A DNA stretch of 64,000 nt from Siphonodentalium dalli (taxonomy: Eukaryota; Mollusca; Scaphopoda; Gadilida; Siphonodentaliidae), in the NCBI GenBank assembly GCA_032622095.1, contig CP136061.1, positions 257,146,077 through 257,210,076 on the forward strand, written 5' to 3'. The position numbers were made by a program, and so were the translations under genes. Of this stretch, positions 47,466 through 58,745 are shown one piece after another (positions within the stretch are counted from its first letter, which is position 1; every line of letters begins with the position of its first letter). The notes under the pieces are model-generated. The model searched no databases. It was not told where the DNA came from and saw only the letters and a list, made by a program, of their open reading frames with translations.

Positions 47466-47810
47466 TATGGTTCATCAATCCTTAACTTGAAAGTATTAAT
47501 CAAGTGAGGTTTTCGTGATCTATGGGCAACTCCGAAATATCGAGCGTGTAGGTCCACAGTGTTCAGGTAGCAAGAGAGATATGGGCAAGCGAACTGACCG
47601 ACTTACTCTAAATTCACTAAAGAGACATTCCTGCGCATTCCAATGTCTTTATTCTGCGTGATGATGAAGAAGCAACAAAGATGTTCTCAATTACTCAACA
47701 ATTTACTAGACAGGGCGAATTTTTCGTGAATTTCGCGACAATCACCAGCCTTTGTCCCGTTTGTTTGTAATTCCCTTGTTATGACGATGACAGAGTCTTA
47801 TGAAATAAAG
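47466..47810. promoter_or_regulatory. Region upstream of gene B; promoter expected but not identified
   Basis: Lies immediately 5' of the gene B start on the minus strand. I see no clear TATA box or initiator at a defined distance, so any promoter assignment here rests on position only. Confidence 0.25.
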
Positions 47811-48134
47811 TTTTGATGACATAGGTCACCGTTAGATGTGTATATGAGATTGTTTAAATGATTCAGAATGTATCAATTCCATGACTTCTTTGAACACTCC
47901 GGGGACTGCCACAAAGTCGTATAGTTGTATAACAAATATAATCCCGTAATTTCCGCACATTATAGTATAACGTTTTGATGTCATAGTTCACCGTTAGCTG
48001 TGTTTTATCGTGTGATTGTATAATGATTCAGAAACAGAATGTATAATTCCATTACTTCTTTGAACACAACGCAGACTGTCACAATGACGTATATAGTTGT
48101 AACAAATATAATCCCTTAAATTCCGCACATTATT
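47811..48134 (+). repeat. ~160-bp tandem duplication
   Basis: Two copies (47811-47967, 47971-48134) share TTTTGATG.CATAG.TCACCG, ATTCCAT.ACTTCTTTGAAC and AACAAATATAATCCC. Confidence 0.8.
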
Positions 48135-49002
48135 TGATCAAATAGATGGGATTACAACTTCTTGACAGTTGGTGTTTTCTCAATTGCGTGTCCTCTTGAA
48201 TGAGAACATAATTTAGGGCGTATAGTTATATTGAGACAAGTAATCCCCATCTTATGAATGAGAACTCGGTGGTCCAGGGCGACACTAATACTGGCCATAT
48301 CGAAAGTTCGCGTGTACGAACAGATATGGAATATTATGAATGGACATTTAAATCAAAGTATATCTTAAAGTTGCTGGTTTGATATGTGAAGATAAATTGT
48401 TCACATGTGCCAATTGAAGTATGCAATCGTTTTCCTATTGGACATCGACGGAGATGGTTTTGATATGCGCCTGGAAAAAGAACCAAAATCAGACCACACG
48501 ACAACAGCTCAATGCATATAGGGTGCTGTTATGGCATGGGTTGTAATATGATTCCACCTTTCTGATAGGGGCTTAAAGGGACATTAGACCTTCGCATTTT
48601 ATATATGTGAGAAAATCACAAAAGTCTACTCTCGGGATCCAAATAAACACGCTTATTAATTTCTCAGGACAAATCCACCATGTATGGTCCTTATTTTGGG
48701 TCAGTATGATTAAAAATGTATCAACCACCGCCATAATTTAACCCATCTTCAGAACTGAATTATAAAAAATGTATCAACCGCCACCATTATTTAACCCATC
48801 TTCAGAACTGAATTATAAAACATTTGGGATGATCATATGTTATTGAATAAAGATTGCAATGCATGTCGTTTTTCCAATGGAAGTATGGCTAATGTGTACA
48901 CGTTTGGCCAGTACACAAGTACTGCAATGCAGTTGAAATATAGGTAAAGTGTACATGTATATGCATGATTTATAACATAATGTTCTTAAATCTGGCAGTA
49001 TA
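48135..49002. other. No gene; ~55-bp duplication at 48712-48822
   Basis: Block ATGTATCAACC.CC.CCAT and CATCTTCAGAACTGAATTAT occurs twice in tandem. The rest is unique. Confidence 0.55.
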
Positions 49003-50360
49003 GTATGTCAAGTGGTACGGTAGGTATGTCAAGTGGTACGATATGTATGTTAAGTGGTACGGTAGCTATCTCAAGTGGTACGATAGGTATGTTAAGTGGT
49101 ACGGTAGGTATGTTAAGTTGTACGGTAGCTATGTTAAGTTGTACGGTAGGTATGCTAGGTGGTACGGTAGGTATGTTAAGTTGTACGGTAGGTATGTCAA
49201 GTGGTACGATAGGTACGTTAAGTGGTACGGTAGGTATGTCAAGTGGTACGGTAGGTATGTTAAGTTGTACGATAGGTATGTTAAGTGGTATGGTAGGTAT
49301 GTTAAGTTGCACGGTAGCTACGTTAAGTGGTACGGTAGGTATGTTAAGTTGTACGGTAGGTATGTTAAGTGGCACGGTAGGTATGTCAAGTGGTACGATA
49401 GGTATGTTAAGTCGTACGGTAGGTATGTCAAGTGGTACGGTAGATATGTTAAGTTGTACGATAGGTATGTTAAGTGGTACGGTAGGTATGTTAAGTTATA
49501 CGGTAGCTATGTCAAGTGGTACGGTAGGTATGTTAAGTTGTACGGTAGGTATGTTAAGTGGTACGGTATGTATGTTAAGTTGTACGGTAGCTATGTTAAG
49601 TTGTACGGTAGGTATGTTAAGTGGTACGGTAGGTATGTTAAGTGGTACGGTAGGTATGTCAAGTGGCACGATAGGTATGTTAAGTGGTACGGTAGGTATG
49701 TTAAGTGGTACGGTATGTATGTCAAGTGGTACGGTAGGTATGTTAAGTGGTACGGTATGTATGTCAAGTGGTACGATAGGTATGTTAAGTGGTACGGTGG
49801 GTATGTCAAGTGGTACGGTAGGTATGTTAAGTGGTACGGTTGGTATGTTAAGTTGTACGGTAGGTATGTCAAGTTGTACGATATGTATGTCAAGTGGTAC
49901 GGTAGGTATGTCAAGTGGTACGGTATGTATGCTAAGTGGTACGGTAGGTATGTCAAGTTGTACGATAGGTATGCCAAGTGGTACGATGGGTATGTCAAGT
50001 GGTACGGTAGGTATGTTAAGTGGTACGGTAGGTATGTTAAGTTGTACGGTAGGTATGTCAAGTTGTACGATAGGTATGCCAAGGGGTACGGTAGGTATGT
50101 CAAGTGGTACGGTAGGTATGTTAAGTTGTACGGTAGGTATGTTAAGTGGCACGGTAGGTATGTCAAGTGGTACGATAGGTATGTTAATTCGTACGGTAGG
50201 TATGTCAAGTGGTACGGTAGATATGTTCAGTTGTACGATATGTATGTTAAGTGGTACGGTAGGTATGTTAAGGTGTACGGTAGCTATGTTAAGTGGTACG
50301 GTAGGTATGTTAAGTTGTACGGTAGGTATGTTAAGTGGTGCGGTATGTATGTTAAGTTGT
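49003..50360 (+). repeat. 21-bp tandem array, ~64 copies
   Basis: Unit GGTATGTTAAGTGGTACGGT + A, with variants TCAAG/TTAAG, GGTACGG/TGTACGG and GGTA/GCTA/TGTA. Because 21 is a multiple of three, the array is open over 200-450 codons in several frames (e.g. 488 and 441 codons on +, 218 and 205 on -). No frame has a domain or unique flanking coding sequence. Confidence 0.95.
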
Positions 50361-50923
50361 TTTTATAAATTTTATAAATTGTTTTCCCATGTACCCACTA
50401 ATAAGGCCGTATGCCCCTCTCACATGACGTATACATACACACAGTATTTTCATGTCTCTGGTGCACCCTAGTATATATATATGACTACACATGTTATGAG
50501 AGAACGGAAAGCGAAAACAAATTATTAGAATAAGTAAGTTTCGTGTTCTGAATGATTACTTGATAGTTCAGTGTGTGTGATACTAATGCAGAGATGATTG
50601 TTTAGGTTATGTCACCACATGCCCACTTAATTTTCGAATGCCCTGATCACATTATGTACAACATGTTCCATGTGATATACCATTGGATGAGGAAGTTACA
50701 GAACCTAATATATATAAAATCTACCGGAATACGAAACAGCTGTGTCCTATGGGTATCCACCGAGTGACAGATATTCTCAGATTCACCCAAGACTTTCCCC
50801 GTAATTTATCCCATAATGGAAACTGATAAAGTGTTCGTCGATACTAATAACACCTAGAGCAAAACTGTCGGAAATTACAGCATAGACATGAACAAAGAAC
50901 ACGACACCGGATGTGTGATAAAA
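50361..50923. repeat. Mostly unique; ~50600-50830 is a diverged copy of the 11.8-12.3 kb foldback repeat
   Basis: Shares, in opposite orientation, TTAATTTTCGAAT.., ATGTTCCAT.T.ATA and CAGCTGTG.CCTAT.GG with 11815-12300. Confidence 0.5.
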
Positions 50924-50927
50924 TTAA

Positions 50928-51287
50928 CCCTTTACCCAACAGAACGGCCCTGTGCCAATGCATTCCCTTATATATGCGAGAATGCATATATAAGAGAATG
51001 CATTGGCTTAACACATTAAAAATTATAAAATTGTTAAAGAATGTAAGAAAAAATGGTAAAAAGTGTTTAAAAAAGGCCATTCTCTTATATATGCGAGGCG
51101 ACCTATGGTCGACTCGCATATATAAGAGAATGCATTGGCACAGGGCATAACTGTAACCATCACAATGTGGTCAAGGAGCCGGTTCCAATGATATCCATAT
51201 TTGTATGGTTCTATTGAGACAACCGAAGATATTTTAGGCTGTTGAAGCTTTATTTGGCCGGTTTTTGCCGTTTTGTTGGGTAAAGGG
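50928..51287 (+). mobile_element. TTAA-target MITE family 2, copy 4
   Basis: Ends CCCTTTACCCAACAGAACGG and GCCGTTTTGTTGGGTAAAGG; TTAA at 50924-50927 on the left, TTCA on the right. The first palindrome has lost its centre (GCGAGAATGCATATATAAGA), as if the hairpin tip had been deleted. Confidence 0.88.
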
Positions 51288-52174
51288 TTCATTAAGAGAT
51301 TTATCCCACAGGGAGCCTCACACAGATGGAAGCATGCACTGCAGAGTGTCGTCTGCTCCAGTCTATGTGGGGCTCTATATGGGTTAAGGCAGAGCCGAAC
51401 AGTGCACAAAGGTTCCGAGTACTTTGGATAGATCTTCGCCATTGGGATGAACTTTTGGCGCCTGGATGACGAGTTATATTTGAGAATTCAGCGAATCGTT
51501 TTACGCAGTGCCATCTGCTGTAATGGAATGAGCCAAGAGATGGGGATTAAATCACGGTCCGGGAACTTCGCATGCACGAACGTTAACGACCATAGAAAGA
51601 AATAACTCGGGTGAACTAATGACATGCACAATAACCGCCAAGACGCCAGTCGACATTCTGCCCATATTGAACTAACGTGACCAACGAGATCAGAAGCGTC
51701 AATGTATCATGTACTTTTGAGAGATATTCTCCCTTGGATGCTTGGACGACGAATACAACGGATGTGCAATAAAAGGAAGGCAGAGCAGATTCGAAGTACG
51801 GAATTCGAAGCGTCAGCGTATAATGTACTTTGGAGATATCTTCGCCCTTGGGATAAACTATGTGTCTCGTAGACGAGTTATATTTGAAAATTCAGCGAAG
51901 CGTTTTACGAAGTGACATCTGCTGTAATGGAATATGTCAAACGATGAGGATTAAATCACGGTCCTAGAACTCCGCATGCACAAACGTTAACGACCATAGA
52001 ACGAAACAACTCGGGTGAAATGATGTCCATATTGAACTAACGCGGCTGACAATAGCGGGTGAACTAATAGTAATGGCGTGCACAATAACCTGCCAAGACA
52101 CCCGTTGACATTCTGTGCATATTGAACTAACGTGACTAACGAGATTAGAAACGTCAATGTATAAGTATTGGTTA

Positions 52175-52253
52175 GAGCACAAGAATAGTTCTTTACCAGA
52201 ATAAATCGAGTCGGAGACGAGATTTATTCTGGTAAAGAACTATTCGCGTGCTC
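52175..52253. repeat. 33-bp hairpin with 13-nt loop
   Basis: GAGCACAAGAATAGTTCTTT + ACCAGAATAAATC at 52175-52207 pairs almost perfectly with 52221-52253. No T-run follows, and the genome is eukaryotic, so it is not read as a terminator. It sits between two copies of the 300-bp repeat unit. Confidence 0.85.
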
Positions 52254-53485
52254 TGACCTACTTAGAGCACAATTGACCGCACACAATGCGATTATCTCGA
52301 AATACGCAATTGATCGTGCGTTGAACACGACGTACAATCCGTGCGCTGGCCGAGATGAACACAATGACCCGTTAGCCACACCAATCATCGTGATTACCCA
52401 TGCAGTGATCGCCGTTGAATGTGAATAAATATGTCCGAAGCGACACGGATTAACGTGTGACGCGTTTTCACAAATCAAGTCACTCGCAGATGTGTTTGGA
52501 AAGTCAAATGTGGAAGTCGCATGATTATGTCTTACTATTATTATATACATTGTATAAGTGGATCATGAATTCCGAAGAAGTCTGTGTGCCAGAATGATGA
52601 CATGGAATTTGGACCTGTGACCAACAACCAACTATTTTTTGCCAAAGGTAATGCTGCACATCATTATTATGTGACAAACGTGTCGCCTTTTCAAGAAACT
52701 GTTTCGAAATTACTACCATAATAGTCCATTGGTTCCTCCAGATTCTCCAGATACAAGTTCTGTTGTTTGTTATATCGGATATGTGGAGCGCTATATAGTG
52801 AAGTGGTGATTCTGTTGGATTATTGGATATATCACTATTTAGTGGTTCTAAATGTAAATGTTAATTCGTTTAGTTTCATCGTTGGATTAGTGGTCCTGTC
52901 CTGAGAATATTTTCGGAACTGGATTAGTTTTGTGGAATAATTATAATAAATGTAATTATTCTACTAGTTAATAAATAATTCAACCAATGCATGTGTTACT
53001 ATTGCCACCCCTCCGTTCGTCCTGTTGATGTATATATATATATATATTGTATTTTTGGTAAATTACACCCAATTCCGAAGGCTGGCAAACTAATATTTCA
53101 GTGATATCCCATTGTTCGAGACGCGCCACTCTTAACAAACAAATCGCGCGGTCGTTTCAATGTAGCTTCAGTTATTATACAAGAGGACGTGCATCCCCCA
53201 CCCGCACTCCCCTTATACGCCGTCCCTATATATGTGCCTGCTTAGTATATTAGAGGTGCATAAATAGTAACGGCGTATACTGGCAGTGTGTTTGGGGGAA
53301 GCAGAGCGCTGTTCGTGCCCCTGTGGCCTCTGGTAATTGAAGCTACTTCGAAGCGACCGTGCGATTTGTCTGTTGTGAGTTGAGTGTGCCTAACAATGGG
53401 GTAATCATTGAACTATTCATTCGCCAGCCTTGGGAATCGGTGTGCTTTACCAAAAATCAGGGAACGATTGCAACAATGGGATTGT
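52254..53485. other. No gene recognised
   Basis: A minus frame at 52224-52550 starts inside the hairpin arm and has no domain. 53027-53045 is a TA microsatellite. Confidence 0.4.
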
Positions 53486-53890
53486 GCTCTAATGTACTTT
53501 AGAGAGAGCTTCGCCATTGGATGCTTGGACGAAGAATACGACAACGGATGTGTAGTAAAAGGAAGGCAGAGTCGAGAAGTGCAAAAAGGTTTGAATACGA
53601 GATTCGAAGCGTCAGTGTATAATGTACTTTGGAGAGATCTTCGCTCTTGGGATAAACTAGGCGCCTGGAAGACGAGTTATATTTGAGAATTCAGCGAAGC
53701 GTTTTGCACAGTAACATATGCTGTAATGGAATATGCCAAGATATGTGAATTGCATAACGGTCCGAGAACTCCGCATGCATGAACGTTAACGACCATAGAA
53801 CGAAACAACCCGGCTGCACTAATGGCGTGCGCAATAATCTGACAAGACGCCCGTCGCCATGATATCCATATTGAACTAACGCGACCAACA

Positions 53891-54415
53891 ATATTGCCTG
53901 AAAAAAGGCGATATGTATTTTTTTTCATGAAAAGTGATTACAGGAAAGCTATTGTGGTTGAGAGAACATGGCTATGGAACACAATAGATGCATTAGGCGA
54001 TCGGTGAAGTGCAGATATTGCTATCCACAGAATACATGGCAGAATAGAGTGAGTGATCACGTGACAAGACGCTTGCTGGGATTCTGGCGATCAATCTTAT
54101 CCGCGGAGTTGGAACATCGTACTGCGACTTGCGTCGACAATACATCATACAATTCAACAGCAGGGTGTTGGGGGAACTGTCGATTGGAGAGTATTCCGTA
54201 TAACTGAATGCTTGATCAGTCGAGATGGCCAGTAATTTGGCTGTGTGCATGATGTGTCTGCAGAACACGTATTTATAAGCGGGGTTTCAATTCCATGATG
54301 TGAAGACTAATCGTTGGGTGTCACCTCCTTATTTGGTACGCAGGTTTTAGTCCATTTCCAGGTGGTACGAAAGGCCTCATGCCATTTCTAGGCGGTACGC
54401 AGGTTTCAGGCGATT
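53891..54415. other. No gene recognised
   Basis: Short frames in both directions at 53968-54268, with no domain and no splice context. Confidence 0.4.
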
Positions 54416-54419
54416 TCAA

Positions 54420-57235
54420 CTTTTCAAGGCAGTTTTCTGTTAACTGGAATTCAGTATTCACCAGCCGCATCTGTCATTCAATACCCCCCTCCATTGAGTG
54501 GCATTCATTATTCACCCCCTCTGTTAACTGGTATTCAGTATTCACCCCTCTGTTAACTAACTGGCATTCAGTATTTACTGGCCCCTCATGCATTCAGTAT
54601 GCACTCTCTCCGTTAACTGGCATTAAGTATGAACTCCCTCTGTTAACTGCCATTCAGTATTTACCGTCCCCATCTGATAACTGGTATTCAGTATTTACCG
54701 GCCCCATATGTTAACTGACATTCAGTGTGCACCCCTCTGCTAACTGGCATTCAGTATGCACTCCCTCTGTTAACTGGAATTCAGTATTCACCGGCCCCCT
54801 CTGTTAATTTGCATTTTTTCAGTATGTACTCCCTCTGTTAAAGATGGATTATCTCTTTAAATAAAAATTTTTAAATAGTTGCGTGCGTATAAAATAATAA
54901 ATATGAACTGAAGACCCTTGTCCGGAAAGGCTTCTATCAATTAGTATTGATTTTATTTCGAATATTTTATCGGGCCCGTTTATTTGTCTATTTTTAGAAC
55001 AGACCATTCGGGTGATACCATATAGCGATAGAGGGCATTAGGCTGTTCCTATGGCTACGTACCGAATGTCAAATGTCCCAGATTGGTTGGTTGTATTGTT
55101 TTATTCCATATTTATAAGCGATAATGAGTATAATTAACGTTTATTTGTGATAAAATTGCACAATAAAATTTCTGGTCTCTGTCAACAGTAATCAATATTG
55201 TTCGTTACCTAAACAACCACACTTTTTAGACCAGAAAATATTCGAAATAAAATTAATATTAATCGATAGAAGCATTGCCGGACAGGAGTCTCGATTCAGA
55301 TATACTTTTGTATACCCCGGTAACTATATAAAACATGTTTACAAAGAGATAATCCACCTTTAACTGCATTCAGTATTTACCGGCCCCATCTGTTAACTGG
55401 CATTCAGTATTTACAGCTCCATATGTTAACTGACATTCAGTATTCACTCCCTCTGTTAACTGTTATTAATTATTCACCGACCCTATCTGTTAACTGGAAT
55501 TCAGTATTCACCCCTCTGTTAACTGGAATTCAGTATTCACCGGCCCCCTCTTTTAACTAGTATCTAGTATTTACCCCCTCTGTTAACCGGCATTCAGTAT
55601 TCACTGGCCCCTTATGTTAACTGGTATTCAGGGGTCACCCCTCTGTTAACTGGTATTAATTATTCACCGAACCCATCTGTTAACTGGAATTCAGTATTCA
55701 CCCCTCCGTTAACTGGCATTCAGTGTGCACCCCTCCGCTAACTTACATTCAGTGTGCACTCCTCTGTTAACTGGCATTCAGTATTTACCGTCCCCATCTG
55801 TTAACTGGAATTCAGTATTCACCGACCCCCTCTATTAACTGGTATTTAGTATTCACTCCATCTGTTAACTGGCATTCATTACTCACCTGTCCCCTCTGCT
55901 AACTGACATTCAGTATGCACTCCCTCTGTTAAATGGCATTCAGTGTGCACCCCTCTGCTAACTTGCATTCAGTATTCACCCCTCTGTTAACTGTCGTTCA
56001 GTGTGCACCCCTCTGTTAACCGGCATTCAGTGTGCACCCCTCCGTTAACTGTCAGTCAGTGTGTGCTCTCTGTTAACTGTCATTCAATGTGCACCCCTCC
56101 GTTAACTGGCATTCAGTCTGCACCTCACTGTTAACTGGCATTCAGTCTGCACCCTCTGTTAACTGGCATTGAGTGTGCCCCTCCGTTAACTGGCATTCAG
56201 TCTGCACCCCTCTGCTAACTGGCATTCAGTATTTACCGGCCCCATATGTTAACTGACATACAGTAGTCACTCCCTCTGTTAACTGGAATTCAGTATTCAC
56301 CGGCCCCCTCTTTTAACTAGTATCTAGTATTTAGCCCCTCTGTTAACCGGCATTCAGTATTTACTGGCCCCTTCTGTTAACTGGTATTCAGGGGTCACCC
56401 CTCTGTTAACTGGTATTAATTATTCACCGACCCCATCTGTTAACTGGTATTCAGTATTCACCCCCTCTGTTAACTGGTATTCAGTATTCACCCCTCTGTT
56501 AACTGGTATTAAGTATACACCCCCTCTGTTAACTGGCATTCAGTATTCACCCCTCTGTTAACTGGTATTCAGTATACACCCCCTCTGTTAACTGGTATTC
56601 AGTATTCACCACCTATGTTAACTGGTATTCAGTATACACCCCCTCTGTTAACTTGCATTGAGTGTTCACCCCCTATGTTAACTGGTATTAAGTATACACC
56701 CCTCTGTTAACTGGTATTCAGTATTCACCCCCTCTGTTAACTGGCATTCAGTATACACCCCCTCTGTTAACTGGTATTCAGTATTCATCTCCCTCTGTTA
56801 ACTGGCATTCAGTATTCACCCTTCCGTTAACTGGCATTCAGTATGCACTCCATCTGTTAACTGTCATTCAGTGTTCACCGACCCCATATGTTAACTGGTA
56901 GCTCTGAGTCGCCCCTATGTTAACCGGTATTGAGTATACACCCCGTCTGTTAACTGGCATTCAATATTCATCCACTCTGTTAACTTGCATTCGGTATTCA
57001 TTGGCCCTCTGTTATCTGGCATTTGCCATTCATCCAGTCTGTTAACTGGTATTCAGTATACACCCCTCTGTTAACTGGCATTCAGTATTCACCGGCCCCT
57101 TCTGTTTAACTGGTATTTAGTATTCACCACATCTGTTAATTGGAATTCAATATTGACCCCCCCCCCCCTCTCTGTTAACTGGTATTTAGTATTCACCACA
57201 TCTATTAACTGGTATTCAGAATTCACAGAGGCACC
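54420..57235 (+). repeat. Degenerate GTTAAC minisatellite (~27-40-bp units), split by a MITE
   Basis: Many tens of copies of CCCCTCTGTTAACTGGCATT + CAGTATTCAC with variable spacers (CCGGCCCC, CCGACCCC, GTGTGCAC). Interrupted once, at 54842-55359, by the family 1 MITE. Same core as 6235-7350. Confidence 0.93.
54842..55359 (+). mobile_element. TTAA MITE family 1, copy 3, inserted in the GTTAAC minisatellite
   Basis: 518 bp from AGATGGATTATCTCTTTAAA to AAAGAGATAATCCACCT, flanked by TTAA at 54838-54841 and 55360-55363. The host monomer reads CCCTCTGTTAA before and TTAACTG.CATTCAGT after, so the empty site CTCTGTTAACTGGCATTCAG can be deduced directly. Confidence 0.93.
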
Positions 57236-57269
57236 GTGAAAATAAGGGGTATGCGCTTATTGTTGAAAA

Positions 57270-57368
57270 TCGACCACAACCAATAACCAATAACCAATAA
57301 CACCAATGTGCACCAAGTAGAGAAGACCATAAACAATATGGTTCAATGTGCACCAAGTAGAGAAGCAT
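57270..57368 (+). repeat. Short direct repeats before the 33-bp array
   Basis: ACCAATAACCAATAACACCA and two copies of CAATGTGCACCAAGTAGAGA about 50 bp apart. Confidence 0.65.
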
Positions 57369-57484
57369 TATTCGCTGGGGGGGGGGCAGGGAATATTACC
57401 TGCACTGTTTTTGTCAATTGTATTCACTTCCCGGTCACAACATCAAAACATACACAGGTTGTGTACTGGTGGCATATGTTCTCT

Positions 57485-58745
57485 GTACGGGCGTAGCTAT
57501 AGTGGAATATGATCTCTGTACGGGCGTAGCTATAGTGGAATATGATCTATGTACGGGCGTAACTATAGTGGAATATGATCTCTGTACGGGCGTAACTATA
57601 GTGGAATATGATCTCTGTACGGGCGTAGCTATAGTGGAATATGATATATGTACGGGCGTAGCTATAGTGGAATATGATCTCTGTACGGGCGTAACTATAG
57701 TGGAATATGATCTCTGTACGGGCGTAGCTATAGTGGAATATGATCTCTTTACGGGCGTAGCTATAGTGGAATATGATCTCTGTACGGGCGTAACTATAGT
57801 GGAATATGATCTCTGTACGGGCGTAACTATAGTGGAATATGATCTCTGTACGGGCGTAGCTATAGTGGAATATGATCTCTGTACGGGCGTAGCTATAGTG
57901 GAATATGATCTCTGTACGGGCGTAACTATAGTGGAATATGATCTCTCTACGGGCGTAGCTATAGTGGAATATGATCTCTGTACGGGCGTAGCTATAGTGG
58001 AATATGATCTCTGTACGGGCGTAACTATAGTGGAATATGATCTCTGTACGGGCGTAACTATAGTGGAATATGATCTCTGTACGGGCGTAGCTATAGTGGA
58101 ATATGATCTCTGTACGGGCGTAGCTATAGTGGAATATGATCTCTGTACGGGCGTAACTATAGTGGAATATGATCTCTCTACGGGCGTAGCTATAGTGGAA
58201 TGTTATCTCTGTACGGGCGTAACTATAGTGGAATATGATCTATGTACGGGCGTAGCTATAGTGGAATATTATCTCTGTACGGGCGTAGCTATAGTGGAAT
58301 ATGATCTCTGTACGGGCGTAACTATAGTGGAATATGATCTCTGTACGGGTGTAGCTATAGTGGAATATGATCTCTCTACGGGCGTAGCTATAGTGGAATA
58401 TTATCTCTGTACGGGCGTAACTATAGTGGAATATGATCTATGTACGGGCGTAGCTATAGTGGAATATGATCTCTGTACGGGCGTAGCTATAGTGGAATAT
58501 GATCTCTGTACGGGCGTAACTATAGTGGAATATGATCTCTGTACGGGCGTAACTATAGTGGAATATGATCTATGTACGGGTGTAGCTATAGTGGAATATG
58601 ATCTCTGTATGGGCGTAGCTATAGTGGAATATGATCTCTACAAGGGCGTAGCTATAGTGGAATATGATCTCTGTACGGGCGTAGCTATAGTGGAATATGA
58701 TCTCTGTACGGGCGTAGCTATATTAGCTATATTAGCTATAGTAGC
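57485..58745 (+). repeat. 33-bp tandem array, ~37 copies
   Basis: Unit GGCGTAGCTATAGTGGAATA + TGATCTCTGTACG; frequent GTAGCT/GTAACT alternation, ending in a short TATAGTAGC run. Length 33 keeps one frame open for 469 codons (11-residue period CTGVAIVEYDL). The repeat starts within the open frame, and no domain or splice site supports coding use. Confidence 0.95.

Larger units (their letters stand above)
51413..53890 (+). repeat. Diverged ~300-bp repeat unit, copies at ~51413-51700, ~51811-52160, ~53490-53890
   Basis: Blocks ATCTTCGCCCTTGGGATAAACT, GACGAGTTATATTTGA, AATTCAGCGAAGCGTTTTAC and ACGTTAACGACCATAGAA recur in the same order. Adjacent sequence GAAGGCAGAGC and AATACGACAACGGATGTG also repeats. 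Frames through it are short and differ between copies. It could be the remains of a transposon, but no domain is recognisable. Confidence 0.65.

Noticed and set aside
49005-50471. Open frames of 488 and 441 codons (+) and 218/205 codons (-)
   Set aside because: All come from one 21-bp repeat with no stop in several frames; no domain, splice context or unique coding sequence.
52175-52253. Rho-independent terminator
   Set aside because: The stem is long but there is no T-tract and the window is eukaryotic; treated as a foldback repeat.
52224-52550. 108-codon minus frame
   Set aside because: Starts in a hairpin arm, has no recognisable domain and no splice support.
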